NCBI GenBank assembly: GCA_041589455.1
Contig: JBFHVQ010000047.1
Span: 1 to 24,542 of the forward strand
Source of the DNA: SZUA-229 sp041589455
GTDB lineage: Bacteria > Pseudomonadota > Gammaproteobacteria > SZUA-229
Reading direction: 5' to 3'
Length of the DNA: 24,542 nucleotides
In this document: positions 23,787 through 24,542 of the stretch, in pieces
How positions within the stretch are numbered: position 1 is the first letter of the stretch
Layout of the letters: each line of letters begins with the position of its first letter
Position numbers and translations under genes: made by a program
Notes under the pieces: generated by a model
Database searches by the model: none
What the model saw: the letters and a program-made list of their open reading frames with translations, nothing else
Told to the model about the DNA's origin: nothing

Positions 23787-24542
23787 ATGGATGTTTCACA
23801 TATTTTAGATAGTCTAAACGACGCACAACGAGAAGCGGTCACCGCACCTCCCGGCTCTATGCTGGTACTAGCCGGTGCCGGCAGTGGAAAAACACGTGTC
23901 CTGGTACACCGCATGGCCTGGCTTATACAGGTCGAAGCGATATCACCATTTAGCCTGATGGCGGTTACCTTCACCAATAAGGCGGCTAATGAAATGCGTA
24001 ACCGTGTCGAACAGCTACAAGGTGTATCGCCTAATGGAATGTGGGTAGGCACCTTCCATGGCCTGGCTCACCGTCTACTCCGGGCACACTGGAAAGAAGC
24101 TGATCTGCCTCAACAATTCCAGATTCTCGACTCAGATGATCAGTATCGTATGGTGCGCCGTGTTCTCAAAGCACTGGAACTTGATGAAGCACGCTGGATT
24201 CCCAGACAAATACAGGGCTTTATCAACGGCCGCAAAGACGAAGGCTTAAGACCACAACACGTCGACGCAGGATCAGACCCGGTCCGGCAGCAGCTAGTGT
24301 CAATATACTCTGCTTATGAAGCGGCCTGTAAACGTGCCGGGGTAATAGACTTTGCCGAGCTGCTTCTTAGAAGTTTAGAGCTTATCCGGGATAATGATGA
24401 ATTAAGAGAGCATTATCGCCGACGTTTTCAACATATACTAGTAGATGAGTTTCAGGATACTAATACCATTCAGTATGCCTGGATAAAGCTGCTTTCAGCC
24501 AGCAAGAACCAGCGTGGTGCCCAGCTCTTTGTGGTCGGCGAT
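23787..24542 (+). CDS. uvrD: DNA helicase II UvrD, N-terminal part (runs off window)
   Basis: SF1A 3'-5' helicase acting in nucleotide-excision and mismatch repair. The first 252 residues are visible and the frame is open to the last base. It begins MDVSHILDSLNDAQREAVTA (Q motif), then Walker A AGAGSGKT (29-36), motif Ia TFTNKAANEM (61-70), motif Ib-region GTFHGLAHRLLR (88-99) and Walker B LVDEFQDTN (218-226). The family relatives Rep and PcrA share these motifs, but the start and the VSHILDSLND segment are UvrD-like. The ATG at 23787 has no strong Shine-Dalgarno sequence. No convincing LexA box is seen upstream, unlike Escherichia coli uvrD. Confidence 0.92.
   Translation, partial: MDVSHILDSLNDAQREAVTAPPGSMLVLAGAGSGKTRVLVHRMAWLIQVEAISPFSLMAVTFTNKAANEMRNRVEQLQGVSPNGMWVGTFHGLAHRLLRAHWKEADLPQQFQILDSDDQYRMVRRVLKALELDEARWIPRQIQGFINGRKDEGLRPQHVDAGSDPVRQQLVSIYSAYEAACKRAGVIDFAELLLRSLELIRDNDELREHYRRRFQHILVDEFQDTNTIQYAWIKLLSASKNQRGAQLFVVGD

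Noticed and set aside
23711..24052. Minus-strand 113-codon open frame over the start of uvrD
   Set aside because: It lies opposite the clear UvrD motifs (Walker A, motif Ia) in the other strand, and its Cys/Arg-rich translation shows no domain.

Overview
The window is chromosomal DNA of a fairly AT-rich proteobacterium, most likely a gammaproteobacterium. The evidence is an MSHA-type pilus gene set, TrmL, UvrD, a modABC operon and a periplasmic di-heme cytochrome c peroxidase. There is no rRNA, tRNA, CRISPR array, integrase or intact insertion sequence. The species cannot be named from the sequence.

Layout. (1) 1-978: 3' part of a di-heme cytochrome c peroxidase with a strong intrinsic terminator. 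(2) 979-1487: non-coding, holding a REP-like hairpin, a 14-bp tandem repeat and a 29-bp-period direct repeat. (3) 1488-2776: a membrane-tethered LuxR-type regulator, divergent from a cytochrome b561. (4) 2790-4994: a large secreted DUF6351-type alpha/beta-hydrolase-like protein. (5) 5242-5706: trmL. (6) 6092-18747: ten co-directional, tightly coupled genes for an MSHA-like (type IV pilus / type II secretion hybrid) machine. (7) 18753-19025: a SemiSWEET-type small membrane protein. (8) 19044-23705, minus strand: a six-gene operon of a membrane-anchored protein, a small lipoprotein, modA, modB, modC and a secreted START-domain protein. (9) 23787-24542: the 5' part of uvrD, running off the window.

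The most interesting region is the pilus/secretion locus. In order it encodes an ExeA/MshM-type AAA ATPase fused through a membrane helix to a DamX-like SPOR domain, a lipoprotein secretin (MshL), a TPR protein (MshN), an assembly ATPase with an MshEN c-di-GMP-binding domain (MshE), the inner-membrane platform (MshG), a divergent PilM-PilN fusion, a PilO-like protein, a PilP/MshK-like protein and two prepilins. The gene order differs from the classical Vibrio msh cluster. The pilin complement is small: one GspG-like prepilin with Glu5, and one 547-aa GspK-like prepilin without Glu5 that carries a cysteine-rich insertion. No PilT retraction ATPase or prepilin peptidase lies in the window. Together the genes would build a complete envelope-spanning machine with a short pseudopilus or dedicated pilus, assembled under c-di-GMP control. 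That function is inferred from families and not demonstrated.

The other groups look independent. The mod operon takes up molybdate, with three accompanying envelope proteins of unknown role. The peroxidase and cytochrome b561 are redox proteins of the envelope.
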